DNA of 64,000 bases from JAIEPT01 sp038217425 (GTDB lineage: Bacteria; Planctomycetota; Planctomycetia; Gemmatales; Gemmataceae): positions 1 through 64,000 of the forward strand of contig JBBQPM010000001.1 in the NCBI GenBank assembly GCA_038217425.1. Direction: 5' to 3'. The notes beneath the pieces are model-generated. The model saw only the letters and a list, made by a program, of their open reading frames with translations, was not told the DNA's origin and made no database searches. Position numbers and translations under genes: made by a program. Positions 1 to 7,604 of the stretch are shown piece after piece. Within the stretch, counting starts at the first letter, position 1, and every line of letters starts with the position of its first letter.

Positions 1-407
1 TTGCGTCGGCGATTGTGGGCGTGAGGGCTTTAGCGAATCCAGTCCGTGCCGGAACTGAGTCAGGCTCCCTGCGAAAAATGAACCGGCCAATCCAGGCGGG
101 ATGTTTAGGATCTCCGCATCGGCAGCGAAATCGATTTTACGTTCGGCACGTTCCGTGGTAAAATCCCAAACGTCGGGAACTTCTTCAAGTGGCCGCTTTG
201 CGAGCTTCCCGATTTCTGCTTTGTAGGGACGACGGCCCGAACCCCCTCCAGGCCTTCTACGTTTTCCGCACGAGTTGTTGCGGAGCGGGGTTTGTCTGGA
301 CGTGCGGTTTCAGACTTTTTGCCGTTGAATCTGCCCTCGACCTTCCTTTTGAGCTGTTGCGTTCGGCATTTCCTAGGTTTGACCGTCCATCCAGGAGGAC
401 ATCAGAA
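1..407. other. left-edge region without a supported gene
   Basis: No gene can be supported here. On the minus strand one frame stays open from about 309 to the window edge and reads like protein (it includes the segment VPDVWDFTTERAER), but it contains no usable start codon and meets a stop at 310-312. It may be the remains of a gene, or the 3' part of one whose start lies in another frame. The open plus-strand frame that leads into the gene at 408 has no ribosome-binding site before 393 and an unconvincing composition, so it was not used as an N-terminal extension. Confidence 0.3.
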
Positions 408-1097
408 ATGTCCACGTCCGTTGGTCTTTCGGGGTTCGTGAGCATCATTCACGGAGCAAACGTCGGCTTCTTCAGGGTCGTCGGCGTTTCCGTTATGTGC
501 GTCCGGGCGTCGCTCGTTGATGCTTTCAATATCCCGGCCAGCGCCGTTCCTTTCGTTGATGGTAAAAGGGTAAAGGGTGACTTTCGTCTACGGGAGAACT
601 CGACGCTAGAGTTCGTGCAACAGGCGGGTCGCAAAGGCGTCGGGGAGAAGGTTTGGACCGGCGAAGAATTCTGTCAGTTCTTCAAGACCAGCATCGAAGA
701 CCTTCAAGCCTGGATCGCCCAGGGATTGAAGGTGATGCGTAGTCTCGACGGCTCAATTCGCATCACCGAAACCGCCGTGGACGAGTTCAACAGGGGCAAG
801 GTGATCGAGGCTCCGCTTGTTTCTGACTTGCCCAAAGAGGTCAGTACGGAAGAGGCGGCGACGATTCTCGGCTTGAGCAAGGATACTGTTCTGAAACTAC
901 GGGCGGCTGGCCTGTTGGAGTTTCGCAATGCAGCGCCACCCGGCAGTAGCCGTCCCGCTTACCGCTTTCTCCTGGATTCGATTGTTCGACTACGAACAAG
1001 CTACGAAACCGATGAACCGACACCAAAAATTCCACGGCAGCCAACACGGAGGGCCGTCAAGGGAAAGCGAAAATACAAGTACATCGACTACGATTGA
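408..1097 (+). CDS. beta-grasp-like domain fused to two helix-turn-helix segments (excisionase-like)
   Basis: 229 residues. The ATG at 408 follows AGGAGG at 393-398. Residues about 10-78 end in the pattern VDGKRV-x-GDFRLRE..LEFVQ..GRKG, which resembles the end of ThiS/MoaD/ubiquitin-type beta-grasp folds, where a paired N-G/D-G turn and an LEF-V strand precede a short tail. This assignment is inference. Residues about 82-130 and 144-200 look like two MerR/excisionase-type winged helices (EVSTEEAATILGLSKDTV, with a wing and YRF). The C-terminus is basic, then acidic (KRKYKYIDYD). The last 10 bases overlap the convergent integrase gene, so it probably belongs to the same integrated element, perhaps as a recombination directionality factor or element regulator. 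Presence of a gene is likely; function is a guess. Confidence 0.65.
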   Translation: MSTSVGLSGFVSIIHGANVGFFRVVGVSVMCVRASLVDAFNIPASAVPFVDGKRVKGDFRLRENSTLEFVQQAGRKGVGEKVWTGEEFCQFFKTSIEDLQAWIAQGLKVMRSLDGSIRITETAVDEFNRGKVIEAPLVSDLPKEVSTEEAATILGLSKDTVLKLRAAGLLEFRNAAPPGSSRPAYRFLLDSIVRLRTSYETDEPTPKIPRQPTRRAVKGKRKYKYIDYD

Positions 1098-2308
1098 CGA
1101 TTTCTTTCTCGCCGTGCCTCATCGAGCCGGTGCTGGGCTTCTTGAAGGTGTTCGTTTCGGAAATGGCCGTAGACTCGTTCGATCATGGCAATGGAAGTCC
1201 CCGCCATCCGTGCGACGGTCGCCACGTCATTTTTCGCCATCAGTGCCTCGCTGATCCAGAGGTGGCGAAAGTCGTAAATCGAAATTTCGTCTCGAATTTT
1301 CCCCAGCTTCATCTTGGCAGCCACTTCCTTGATCCGCTCGAATCGTTTGGCGGTTCCTCGAACGGTCCAGGGTTTTCCGCCGCTGTTGACGAAAACTCGT
1401 TCCGACAAATCTCTGCCCTGGCATCTCCGTTTGAAGATGTCGAGCGCCTCCTTGTTGAGTGTAATGTGCCGGATTGTCGGGTTCGCTTGCGTTCGGGAAC
1501 GCTTGTGCTTGCCCAAGATCACCTGTTGCGTCCGCAGCAGAACGTCCCCGACTTCGCAGGATACTAGTTCGTCGGTCCTTGCTCCCGTGTGGTAGTAGCA
1601 CCGGAGCATTTCGGCAAAGCTGGCGTAATCCTCGGCTGTGCGGCAACCGTCCGAGCCGTTGCGTTCTAGCGTCTCTTCCAACCCGAAGCGCCGAAACTGG
1701 TCAAGGTCCATCTCGGCGGCAGCGAAGACTGCTTCGATCTCCTTCATGGCGATGAGGTCGTTCTCATTGAGCGCCTTGAGTGGGACGGAGGTGCGCTCAA
1801 CGCTGGAGAATGGGCGGTAAATCGGCGAAAGGTACGGGACCGGCGAGGGGTGCTTTGTGGCCCAATTCCAACAATGCTTTACCGACGTTTCGGCGTGGCG
1901 GCGGGTTTGCGGCCCCACGTCGAATTCCGCATCGTGATGGTCGAGCCAGGATTCGAGGTCTTTACTTTGCACCTTATTGGCAGGGAGGTCGGCGATTCGG
2001 GTTCCGGGACTGACCTCGTAGTTGGAGAACCGGGTGCAGTAGAGTTTGCGGGTGGTGAACGTCTGCCGGGATCGCTTCTTCTCGATCCACTCCAGGAACA
2101 GGACGATCAAATCCCCCACCGTCAGACCCTTCGAGTGGCGGGCGACGTCGTTTTCGCCTAGAATCTTCACATGGTCGTTGAAGAGTTTTTTGGCCTCCGA
2201 GTAAGGCACGGAATCGACGCTTCCGAAGTAGGTGTCTCCACCGGCCTTCGTGAACCAGTAGACCGACGTTCCCACCTTCTTTTTTCGGAGTTTCGGTTGT
2301 CGAGCCAT
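1088..2308 (-). CDS. site-specific tyrosine recombinase (integrase)
   Basis: 406 residues from the start at 2308; an ATG at 2377 would add 23 residues that look non-coding. The N-terminal SAM-like core-binding region spans about 60-160 and the catalytic domain about 225-395. Visible catalytic positions are R244 (TGARTDEL), a lysine in the beta-hairpin (GKHKR, 267-269), the Y-x-x-R box (YDFRHLW, R348) and the nucleophile Y380 (IERVYGHF). The usual HxxR histidine is Tyr345, and the LGH histidine is replaced in MAGTS (Thr371). Both substitutions occur in active integrases of related bacteria as far as I recall, so it may still work. Its 5' end lies 101 bases from a selenocysteine tRNA, a classical integration target. 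It converges on and overlaps the upstream gene. Confidence 0.9.
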   Translation of the reverse strand: MARQPKLRKKKVGTSVYWFTKAGGDTYFGSVDSVPYSEAKKLFNDHVKILGENDVARHSKGLTVGDLIVLFLEWIEKKRSRQTFTTRKLYCTRFSNYEVSPGTRIADLPANKVQSKDLESWLDHHDAEFDVGPQTRRHAETSVKHCWNWATKHPSPVPYLSPIYRPFSSVERTSVPLKALNENDLIAMKEIEAVFAAAEMDLDQFRRFGLEETLERNGSDGCRTAEDYASFAEMLRCYYHTGARTDELVSCEVGDVLLRTQQVILGKHKRSRTQANPTIRHITLNKEALDIFKRRCQGRDLSERVFVNSGGKPWTVRGTAKRFERIKEVAAKMKLGKIRDEISIYDFRHLWISEALMAKNDVATVARMAGTSIAMIERVYGHFRNEHLQEAQHRLDEARRERNRQS

Positions 2309-2408
2309 AGTACGCCCGAATCCAAAGGGGTAAACGAAAGGGGTAAATTTTCCTTGACGAATTTCATCATAAGCCATAAACCCTTAAATGACAAGGGATA
2401 GTTCTTCC

Positions 2409-2503
2409 GGGAGTGTTTGCACATCTGGTGATGGCCCTGGTCTTCAAAACCAGCGGGGGGCTTGAACAAAGCTCCCAGTGGATTCGATTTCCATACACTC
2501 CCG
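2409..2503 (+). tRNA. selC: tRNA-Sec (anticodon UCA)
   Basis: A 95-base cloverleaf can be folded by hand. The acceptor stem has eight base pairs (GGGAGTGT 2409-2416 with ACACTCCC 2495-2502), followed by discriminator G2503. The T stem has five pairs (2478-2482 with 2490-2494) around TTCGATT. The anticodon stem is CTGGT/ACCAG (2437-2441, 2449-2453) with loop CTTCAAA, giving UCA at 2444-2446. The D arm is long (2419-2435), with one bulged A, around TGGT. The variable arm is long and paired (2455-2476). An 8+5 acceptor/T stack with a UCA anticodon is diagnostic of bacterial tRNA-Sec. CCA is not encoded. It implies selenocysteine insertion (SelA, SelB and SelD elsewhere in the genome). Confidence 0.93.
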
Positions 2504-2911
2504 TTGCCGTTTTCTAAGTCAACCTAAGTCCTTAAATTGAACGACTTACGAAAGCGATCCAAAGTTTGCGAAAGCCAAAGGAGACACAAAAGAGACACTC
2601 CGTTCAGTTTCGCTCCAGATCGTCCCGCCCCCCTGGACCTCTCAAAGCACACCGATTGAACTGTCAAGAGGCCCGGACTTATTGCGACCTGGCTCCTCGA
2701 CGGGCGGGCTCGGCCAAGGGGAAGTCATGTTCATCTATTCCCAGACCGCCAAGGAGATCGTCTGTTCCGCTTTCGCAGCGTGCGGGAGTTGCGGATCAAC
2801 ATGGTTCCGACTACTGTAAGGTTCTCTTTACTTTCGCCGCCAATATGTATATTTGCGATTATTCGAATTCTGGCGGGTTGATCGCCATCCATTCGGGACG
2901 AAAGACGGGCC
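2504..2911. other. gap between tRNA-Sec and the ArsR gene
   Basis: No gene supported. An open frame from 2566 has no ribosome-binding site and a low-complexity composition, and was dismissed. Near the right end, 2841-2870 is strikingly AT-rich compared with its surroundings. It holds a possible -10 (TATATT, 2848-2853) and the palindrome ATTCGAAT (2861-2868), a plausible promoter and operator for the ArsR gene that follows. A short echo of the tRNA 3' end (ACACTCC, about 2594-2600) is too short to call an attachment repeat. Confidence 0.35.
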
Positions 2912-3253
2912 ATGCTCGACTCGATGCGGCAGTTCAAGGCGGGCCTTTTTCAGGCTCTCGGGCACCCCACACGGGTAGCCATCGTGGAATTCTTGCGGTA
3001 CGGCGAGATGTCGGTGGGACGGCTGTGCGAGAAGATCGGAGTCGAGCAGGCTAACGCCTCCCAGCACCTTGCCGTCTTGCGGAACAAGTATATCGTTGAA
3101 ACCCGCAAAGAGGGCAACCAAATCTTCTACCGGCTCCGTGACCCGCTTTTGGGCGAGGCTTTGGAGAAGATGCGGGAGTATTTCTTCGCTCACTTGAATG
3201 AGGCAATGCACATGCTACGGGAAGAGAAGAAGGCGGAGAAGAACATCGAATAG
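2912..3253 (+). CDS. ArsR/SmtB-family winged-helix regulator
   Basis: 113 residues, a normal length for the family. Residues 10-90 form the wHTH core: the GHPTRVAIVEFLRYGEMSV helix, the recognition region EQANASQHLAVLRNKYIV, and the beta wing KEGNQIFYRLRD. The cysteine pair of the classical metal site (ELCVCDL) is absent; there is only one Cys near the start of the recognition unit. The ligand is therefore probably not As/Cd/Zn through the alpha-3 site. ATG codons at 2912 and 2924 are both possible and neither has a strong Shine-Dalgarno. The SulP remnant starts 11 bases after its stop behind AGGAGG, so the two once formed an operon in which this repressor presumably controlled the anion transporter. 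Confidence 0.85.
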   Translation: MLDSMRQFKAGLFQALGHPTRVAIVEFLRYGEMSVGRLCEKIGVEQANASQHLAVLRNKYIVETRKEGNQIFYRLRDPLLGEALEKMREYFFAHLNEAMHMLREEKKAEKNIE

Positions 3254-3264
3254 GAGGCCGGGGG

Positions 3265-3455
3265 ATGAAGAAGAGCATGATGCCCAAGTTGGTCGAGTCG
3301 TTGCCGGGGGCAACTTCAAGACATTCCTCTCGGACCTGATCGCCGGGCTAACGGTCGGTCTCGTCGCCCTGCCACTGGCAATTGCGCTCGCCATCTCGTC
3401 AGGCGTCCCGCCGCAGGCTGGGATTTACTGCGGTGTCGTTGCCGGTTTCCGTTTG
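3265..3455 (+). pseudogene. truncated, frameshifted SulP-family anion transporter remnant
   Basis: The ATG at 3265 follows AGGAGG (3252-3257) and encodes MPKLVESL, a normal SulP beginning. Continuing in that frame gives a stop (TGA) at 3337-3339. From about 3309 the adjacent frame encodes NFKTFLSDLIAGLTVGLVAL, then PLAIALAISSGVPPQAG and IYCGVVAGF, the conserved first transmembrane segment of SulP sulfate/bicarbonate transporters. The shift falls in or next to the G run TTGCCGGGGGCAAC; one base added there would restore the frame. Similarity stops abruptly at about 3455, so at least 400 residues are missing. Two lesions, a frameshift and a 3' deletion, make this a clear pseudogene. Confidence 0.85.
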
Positions 3456-3556
3456 CCCGCCGCTCACCGATTGCGTAGCGCTTCAAGTACTCCTCGGCCA
3501 CCGTCACGACAATGCTCGGGAATTTTATCTCGCTCCGCAAATTCTCCAACGGCCTG

Positions 3557-4840
3557 TCATTTCCAGTATGCCGGGAGTCCCTGCTTGGTCTCGCGCACAA
3601 TCTCCAGTATGGCCCGGCGGTCCTCGGAAGAGAGATGGGCAAAGGGGTGCGATTGATCCTTACCCGTCAGCACTTCCCACAAACGCAAATAGACGCGATC
3701 CTTCGCGTCGATGGGTAAACCATCGAAGGCGTGCGAATAGATCAGGTAGCTCAGCGGATAGCGGAAAATACGCGTCTTCAGGTCAAACTCTCGAAGCGAG
3801 CGACTCTTAGAATCAAACGGACCTCGAGCGGCGAACTCCGAGGCAAACGCCGAAGTGCCCGTCACGCGTTCGGACAGCGAAGCTTCCTTGCAAAAAAGCA
3901 GATACTCGACGAGAGGCTCGCATGCGGAGTAGATTCTCCGAACGGTTGCCTCGGTCCACTGGTCCTCGGGTCGGCCCAACGCCTTGTTCAAGTTGGCCTG
4001 GTCGGCCAACGCTAACCGCGTCATGAGATTAGCCCGCGCCAAACGGTTGTGGCCCTCGGTTTGATGTTCGAGCACCATCAGAGCTGTGAGATCGCTATGC
4101 GGCGTGAGATAGTTGTCCGCCGAGAAATACGATTTCAGGTCCGTAACATTGACGCCTGCGGTCGATATCGGCTCCGAAGATTTGCCAAATCGTACGTTGC
4201 CCAGATGAATCTGCTTGCCGCTAGTACCTGTTACGTACCACCCGCCCCATCGGTCCGCGAACGGCGTCGTATGATCGACTCGCTTTGTGCCGCGGGAAAA
4301 AATCGGCTCGCCGTAGTGATCGGGGAAGACCGAGCGAATGAGATGGCCGGGCATACTTTGGTTTCCCGACGACGCGTGGCACAAAAGGCACGTCTCGGTT
4401 TGCCGCTTGAACGTTCCCGGGCGTTCGAGATTTTGATCCACGGTGTAAAAAGCCGTGCCGACCACCGGGTCCGCGACGGCGATCTCGACCATGTCGCCAT
4501 GCAGGCAAAAGCCGACGGTCACCTCGTCATTGAAGTAGATTGCGCGCGGCGTCTTGGGCCCGATTCGCGAACGCTGCAGGCTGGTCCTGGAGAATACAAG
4601 CACCTGGGAAGAGGTCGGGATCTCAAGGTGTTTCAGTAGCGATGCGAGGTAACCGTGGTTTTCGTCGCCTTTCAAAGCGATTTTGCGACTGCGAATCTGC
4701 TCGATCAACGCGGCGACGGCGTTTTTCGGGGAGGCGGTGCTGTAATGGATGGGGGCGCGCTCCAAGTCCGCCGCGATCATCGATCCAGGACATCCGAGCA
4801 GCCAGGCACACAGAAGCGCGAACGCAAACGAGGTCCTCAC
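3557..4840 (-). CDS. exported protein with one c-type heme motif (CxxCH)
   Basis: 427 residues from a GTG at 4840, chosen because GGAGA (4846-4850) lies just upstream and because it directly starts a signal peptide (VRTSFAFALLCAWLLGC, then SMIAADLE). The Cys near the end of the hydrophobic run also allows a lipoprotein. In the middle there is one heme-attachment motif, CLLCHASSG, preceded by ERPGTFKRQTETC. The rest shows no domain I can name; it is rich in conserved-looking aromatic and charged segments and ends in LPAYWK. I take it as a periplasmic monoheme protein of unknown function, of a type common in planctomycetes. It lies 204 bases downstream of the MarR gene on the same strand and may be controlled by it. 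Codons -64 to -1 of the open frame were not used. Confidence 0.7.
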   Translation of the reverse strand: MRTSFAFALLCAWLLGCPGSMIAADLERAPIHYSTASPKNAVAALIEQIRSRKIALKGDENHGYLASLLKHLEIPTSSQVLVFSRTSLQRSRIGPKTPRAIYFNDEVTVGFCLHGDMVEIAVADPVVGTAFYTVDQNLERPGTFKRQTETCLLCHASSGNQSMPGHLIRSVFPDHYGEPIFSRGTKRVDHTTPFADRWGGWYVTGTSGKQIHLGNVRFGKSSEPISTAGVNVTDLKSYFSADNYLTPHSDLTALMVLEHQTEGHNRLARANLMTRLALADQANLNKALGRPEDQWTEATVRRIYSACEPLVEYLLFCKEASLSERVTGTSAFASEFAARGPFDSKSRSLREFDLKTRIFRYPLSYLIYSHAFDGLPIDAKDRVYLRLWEVLTGKDQSHPFAHLSSEDRRAILEIVRETKQGLPAYWK

Positions 4841-5044
4841 CGAAATCTCCGGCCCGTAGAACGGTTTGCCCTTGTCACTCGGCGCTCGGATCAGAAAGAA
4901 CTCTTTCACGCCAGCGACCAGCAATGGCAAGTAACCTCTCAGCCCGGCGCAAGTGAATTTTCCAGCGGGTATGCATTCGGCCGCGACGTTCTCGCCATTG
5001 GCAACTTCGAATTGCGGACGCAGTTCAGACATTGGATGCTCCCA

Positions 5045-5530
5045 TTACTTCCAGGGACTATTTTCTGCTTCGTGCGGCGCGCGAGCCTTCCGGAGGATCT
5101 TTCCGAGATGGTTCAGATCAGAACTCGACAAGTGACCCAATTGCCGCCGGTGACATTCTTGAAGCGGCTCGGCGATCAGACGGAGCAACACCAGTCCCGC
5201 ATCGGTAATACCGACGAACACGGACCGCCGATCCTCAGTGGAGCGGCGTCGAACGATCAATTCTCGTTTTTCCAGTTGGTCGAGCATGCGGGTCACGTTG
5301 GGCGCACGCGAAACCAACTGATCTACGAGGCTCAACGTCGGTACCGAATCCGGATGAGTTGCTCGGAGCAAGCGCAGCAAGTTGTATTGCTGGGCAGTGA
5401 GGTCGAACTCGGCAAAAAGGCTGTCTTCGAGAGCCCGGAGACGGTCGTACGTCCGCCACAGGGCGAGGTATGTCTCCTGCTGCGGAGAGTCAAATCGGCG
5501 AACCGCACGGGGACCAGAGGTAGGTTCCAT
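5045..5530 (-). CDS. MarR-family transcriptional regulator
   Basis: 161 residues, typical for MarR. Helix alpha-1 and the dimer region (ETYLALWRTYDRLRALED) are followed by LTAQQYNLLRLL, the recognition helix SLVDQLVSRAPNVTRMLDQL, then the wing (EKRELIVRRRSTEDRRSVFV) and the usual ITDAG segment before the C-terminal dimer helices. The D-R-R-S wing tip is canonical. The gene is followed on the same strand by the heme-motif protein. The ligand is unknown. An AGGAAAG lies 12-18 bases upstream of the ATG. Confidence 0.88.
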   Translation of the reverse strand: MEPTSGPRAVRRFDSPQQETYLALWRTYDRLRALEDSLFAEFDLTAQQYNLLRLLRATHPDSVPTLSLVDQLVSRAPNVTRMLDQLEKRELIVRRRSTEDRRSVFVGITDAGLVLLRLIAEPLQECHRRQLGHLSSSDLNHLGKILRKARAPHEAENSPWK

Positions 5531-5670
5531 TCCGCCATATTACTTTCCTGAACAATGATTGTCCAGGCGGCTATCTGCTGACGCAAGAAAAATCACCAGG
5601 AAAAGGGTTCGCCGACCGTCGACGTTGGAATGGCCCCTAACGCCCCGGGCCGAGCTCGGTCGCGATCGTC

Positions 5671-5708
5671 CGCAAAGATCGGCGACTTTCGAGGCGCCGA
5701 TCTTTGCG
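5671..5708. repeat. perfect 14-bp inverted repeat
   Basis: CGCAAAGATCGGCG (5671-5684) is repeated perfectly in inverted form at 5695-5708 around a 10-base loop. There is no T run on either side. It lies in the 311-base gap 5531-5841, between two minus-strand genes, which contains no gene. Confidence 0.75.
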
Positions 5709-5770
5709 TTCGGGCTCGTATTCCGCGGCCTTCGGCAAACGCGTGCTTTTGCAACATCGGCAGGTTCGCT

Positions 5771-5801
5771 CCGCCGCCGGCGCGATCTCCGCCGGCGGCG
5801 G
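5771..5801. repeat. GC-only 12-bp hairpin, possible terminator of the exchanger gene
   Basis: CCGCCGCCGGCG (5771-5782) pairs perfectly with 5790-5801 around a 7-base loop. It lies 41 bases beyond the exchanger stop codon. The stem is very stable but lacks a following T tract on either strand, so a terminator role is possible rather than shown. Confidence 0.5.
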
Positions 5802-5841
5802 ACCTCCCTGACTCATTGTGGACCGCGGGAAATCTAGACAG

Positions 5842-6810
5842 CTACTGGGCAAACAGCAACAACCCCAGATATGCGCAGTATGTCCCCAACAGCACTCCCC
5901 CCTCCCAACGGTTCACCCGTAACCCCGTGAACATGATTGGGAACAGCAACAGCGTGACGCCCAGCATCCACCAACAGTCGGACGTGATAAGGACGGACTG
6001 AACCGGCAGAGGCGCCGCCATCGCGCTCAGGCCGAGGATGACGAGGATGTTGAATAGATTCGAGCCGATGACGTTGCCGATGGCCACGTCGCTCCGCCCG
6101 CGGATGCTCGACACCAGGGACGCAACCACCTCGGGGAGTCCGGTCCCAATGGAGACGATGGTCAGCCCGATGACCCGCTCCGACAATCCCAGAAGTCGGG
6201 CCAACTCGGACGCCCCCATTACGGTGGCGTGCGCCCCGACGGCAAGCAGGGCGGCGCCTGTCAACACCAGCGCGATGCACACCCACGCCCGCGGCTGCGA
6301 TTCCGACGGGGTGAGCTCCTTGACTTCCGCTTTGAGTTCTTGCGCCTCAGCCGCAGTCACCTGTTGCCGGACCAGGTTGACGAGATACACGGTGAAGCCG
6401 ACGTACACCGCCAGGCACAGCGTGGCGTCGAGGCGATTGATCTCGCCGTCCTGAACGATCACCAGGCAGAGGAGCGTTACAATCGCAAGGACTGGATACT
6501 CCAGTCGAATGGTGTTGCCGGCGATCACGAGCGGCCGAGTTAGGGCGCACAACCCCAGGATGAACGCAATATTGAAGATGTTGGACCCGACCACGTTGGC
6601 GACGGCGATGTCCGGCTTCCCCTGATACGCGGCGATCCCGCTGACCGCGAGTTCGGGGACGGAGGTGCCGGCGGCCACCACGGTCAAGCCGATGACGGCT
6701 GGCGTCAGGCGCAGAAGTGCCGCGAGGCCCACGGCGCCACGCAAGAGCGTCTCGCCGCCGACGATGAGGAGTACGATGCCGAGAATGACGAGGCCAATGG
6801 AAAACAACAC
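5842..6810 (-). CDS. CaCA-family Ca2+/Na+ (or H+) exchanger, YrbG type
   Basis: 322 residues from a GTG at 6810, which has GGAGG at 6820-6824; an ATG at 6879 would add a basic 23-residue leader without a ribosome-binding site. Inner-membrane antiporter with about ten transmembrane segments in two inverted halves. Each half carries an alpha-repeat: AAGTSVPELAVSGIAAYQ with VANVVGSNIFNI, and SIGTGLPEVVASLVSSIRG with IGNVIGSNLFNI. The ion-binding glutamates (PEL, PEV) and asparagines (GSN-FN) are present, so it should be active. The hydrophilic loop between the halves is short (about 30 residues, charged), as in bacterial exchangers. It moves Ca2+ out in exchange for Na+ or H+. It stands alone. 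Confidence 0.9.
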   Translation of the reverse strand: MLFSIGLVILGIVLLIVGGETLLRGAVGLAALLRLTPAVIGLTVVAAGTSVPELAVSGIAAYQGKPDIAVANVVGSNIFNIAFILGLCALTRPLVIAGNTIRLEYPVLAIVTLLCLVIVQDGEINRLDATLCLAVYVGFTVYLVNLVRQQVTAAEAQELKAEVKELTPSESQPRAWVCIALVLTGAALLAVGAHATVMGASELARLLGLSERVIGLTIVSIGTGLPEVVASLVSSIRGRSDVAIGNVIGSNLFNILVILGLSAMAAPLPVQSVLITSDCWWMLGVTLLLFPIMFTGLRVNRWEGGVLLGTYCAYLGLLLFAQ

Positions 6811-7061
6811 CGTCAACGACCTCCGCTTCTGCCCCGAATGTTGCTGTAAGAATCTTTCCAGACGCCTGATTCGCAACACGCACGCATTTTACGCGAGCGC
6901 CGGACCGGGGGATCCGGGTCGCGTTTCGGCCAAAAATCAGGCCTTGGCCGTGATCGGAACGATACGATCGCATTTACCGGCCATGACATTGGGACGAACT
7001 TTAAGCCAATCCGACTGTGGTGTCTTGCCCTCGACCCACGCGAGGAGGGCGGCGGGCCTTG

Positions 7062-7313
7062 CCCAATGCGCAGAGCTAGCTCGTACTCCAACCGGGATAC
7101 CACCTCCGCCCAGCCCCCAAGATCCTTCACCGCCTTGCATAGGTACGGCAAGTAGTTGGTCTTGTACGAGTAGCCGATGTGAACGGCGGGATAGCGCGAC
7201 TCAAAGGCGCCGACGAACCGCCGATAGTTCCCCGTGAAGTCGTCTCGATCGAACAGATAAAACGGCGAACCGTGCCGCCGTTCGATATCTCGGCACTCGG
7301 AATGGGTGAGCAT
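7062..7313 (-). pseudogene. N-terminal fragment of a fold-type III PLP decarboxylase
   Basis: From the ATG at 7313 the first 84 codons match the start of ornithine/diaminopimelate-decarboxylase-like enzymes: HGSPFYLFDRDDFTGNYRRF, then HIGYSYKTNYLPYLCKAV with the PLP lysine at K51, and GGWAEVVSRLEYELALRIG. After residue 84 similarity ends; the frame continues into arginine-rich sequence and runs into the exchanger gene. About 300 residues of the catalytic domain are missing. The fragment lies downstream of, and in the same direction as, the DegT aminotransferase, and may be what is left of a sugar- or amino-acid-modification operon. The stretch from 6811 to 7061 holds nothing recognisable. Confidence 0.75.
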
Positions 7314-7604
7314 AGTTCCTCAAGTTCCTGGGACGAAATTGCGTGTAAGGGCTTCATGCCGACGCTCTCCAGGCTTGGCGTGGAAGCAAGGCGTCAAGAA
7401 GGAATTACAAGCATAGCTCCTCGCGAACGTGGAAACCAGGAATCTTCGTGAAAGGATTCGATAGAGGCGGAAGCTTGAGCGATGAAAACCCGTCGCGATC
7501 GCCCGCAAGAGGAAAATCGCCCTCCGCAATTACATTGTCGCGACCAGAAACACGGGTTGATTGCCAATAGTACAACCTCCTGCGGGCGCGGTCAAGGCTC
7601 GCGT

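Noticed and set aside
1..309. Minus-strand frame without stops at the left edge
   Set aside because: Reads like protein but has no start codon within the open part; not enough to call a gene.
2495..2606. ACACTCC repeated at the tRNA 3' end and at about 2594 as an attachment repeat
   Set aside because: Seven bases only and partly imperfect afterwards; expected by chance.
2566..3054. Open frame of 162 codons on the plus strand
   Set aside because: No ribosome-binding site, overlaps the ArsR gene in another frame, arginine/serine-rich without motifs.
3316..3642. Minus-strand frame with the segment FPSIVVTVAEEYLKRYAIGE
   Set aside because: Part of it looks protein-like and could be a gene scrap at the SulP break, but it has no start or family I can name and overlaps the next gene.
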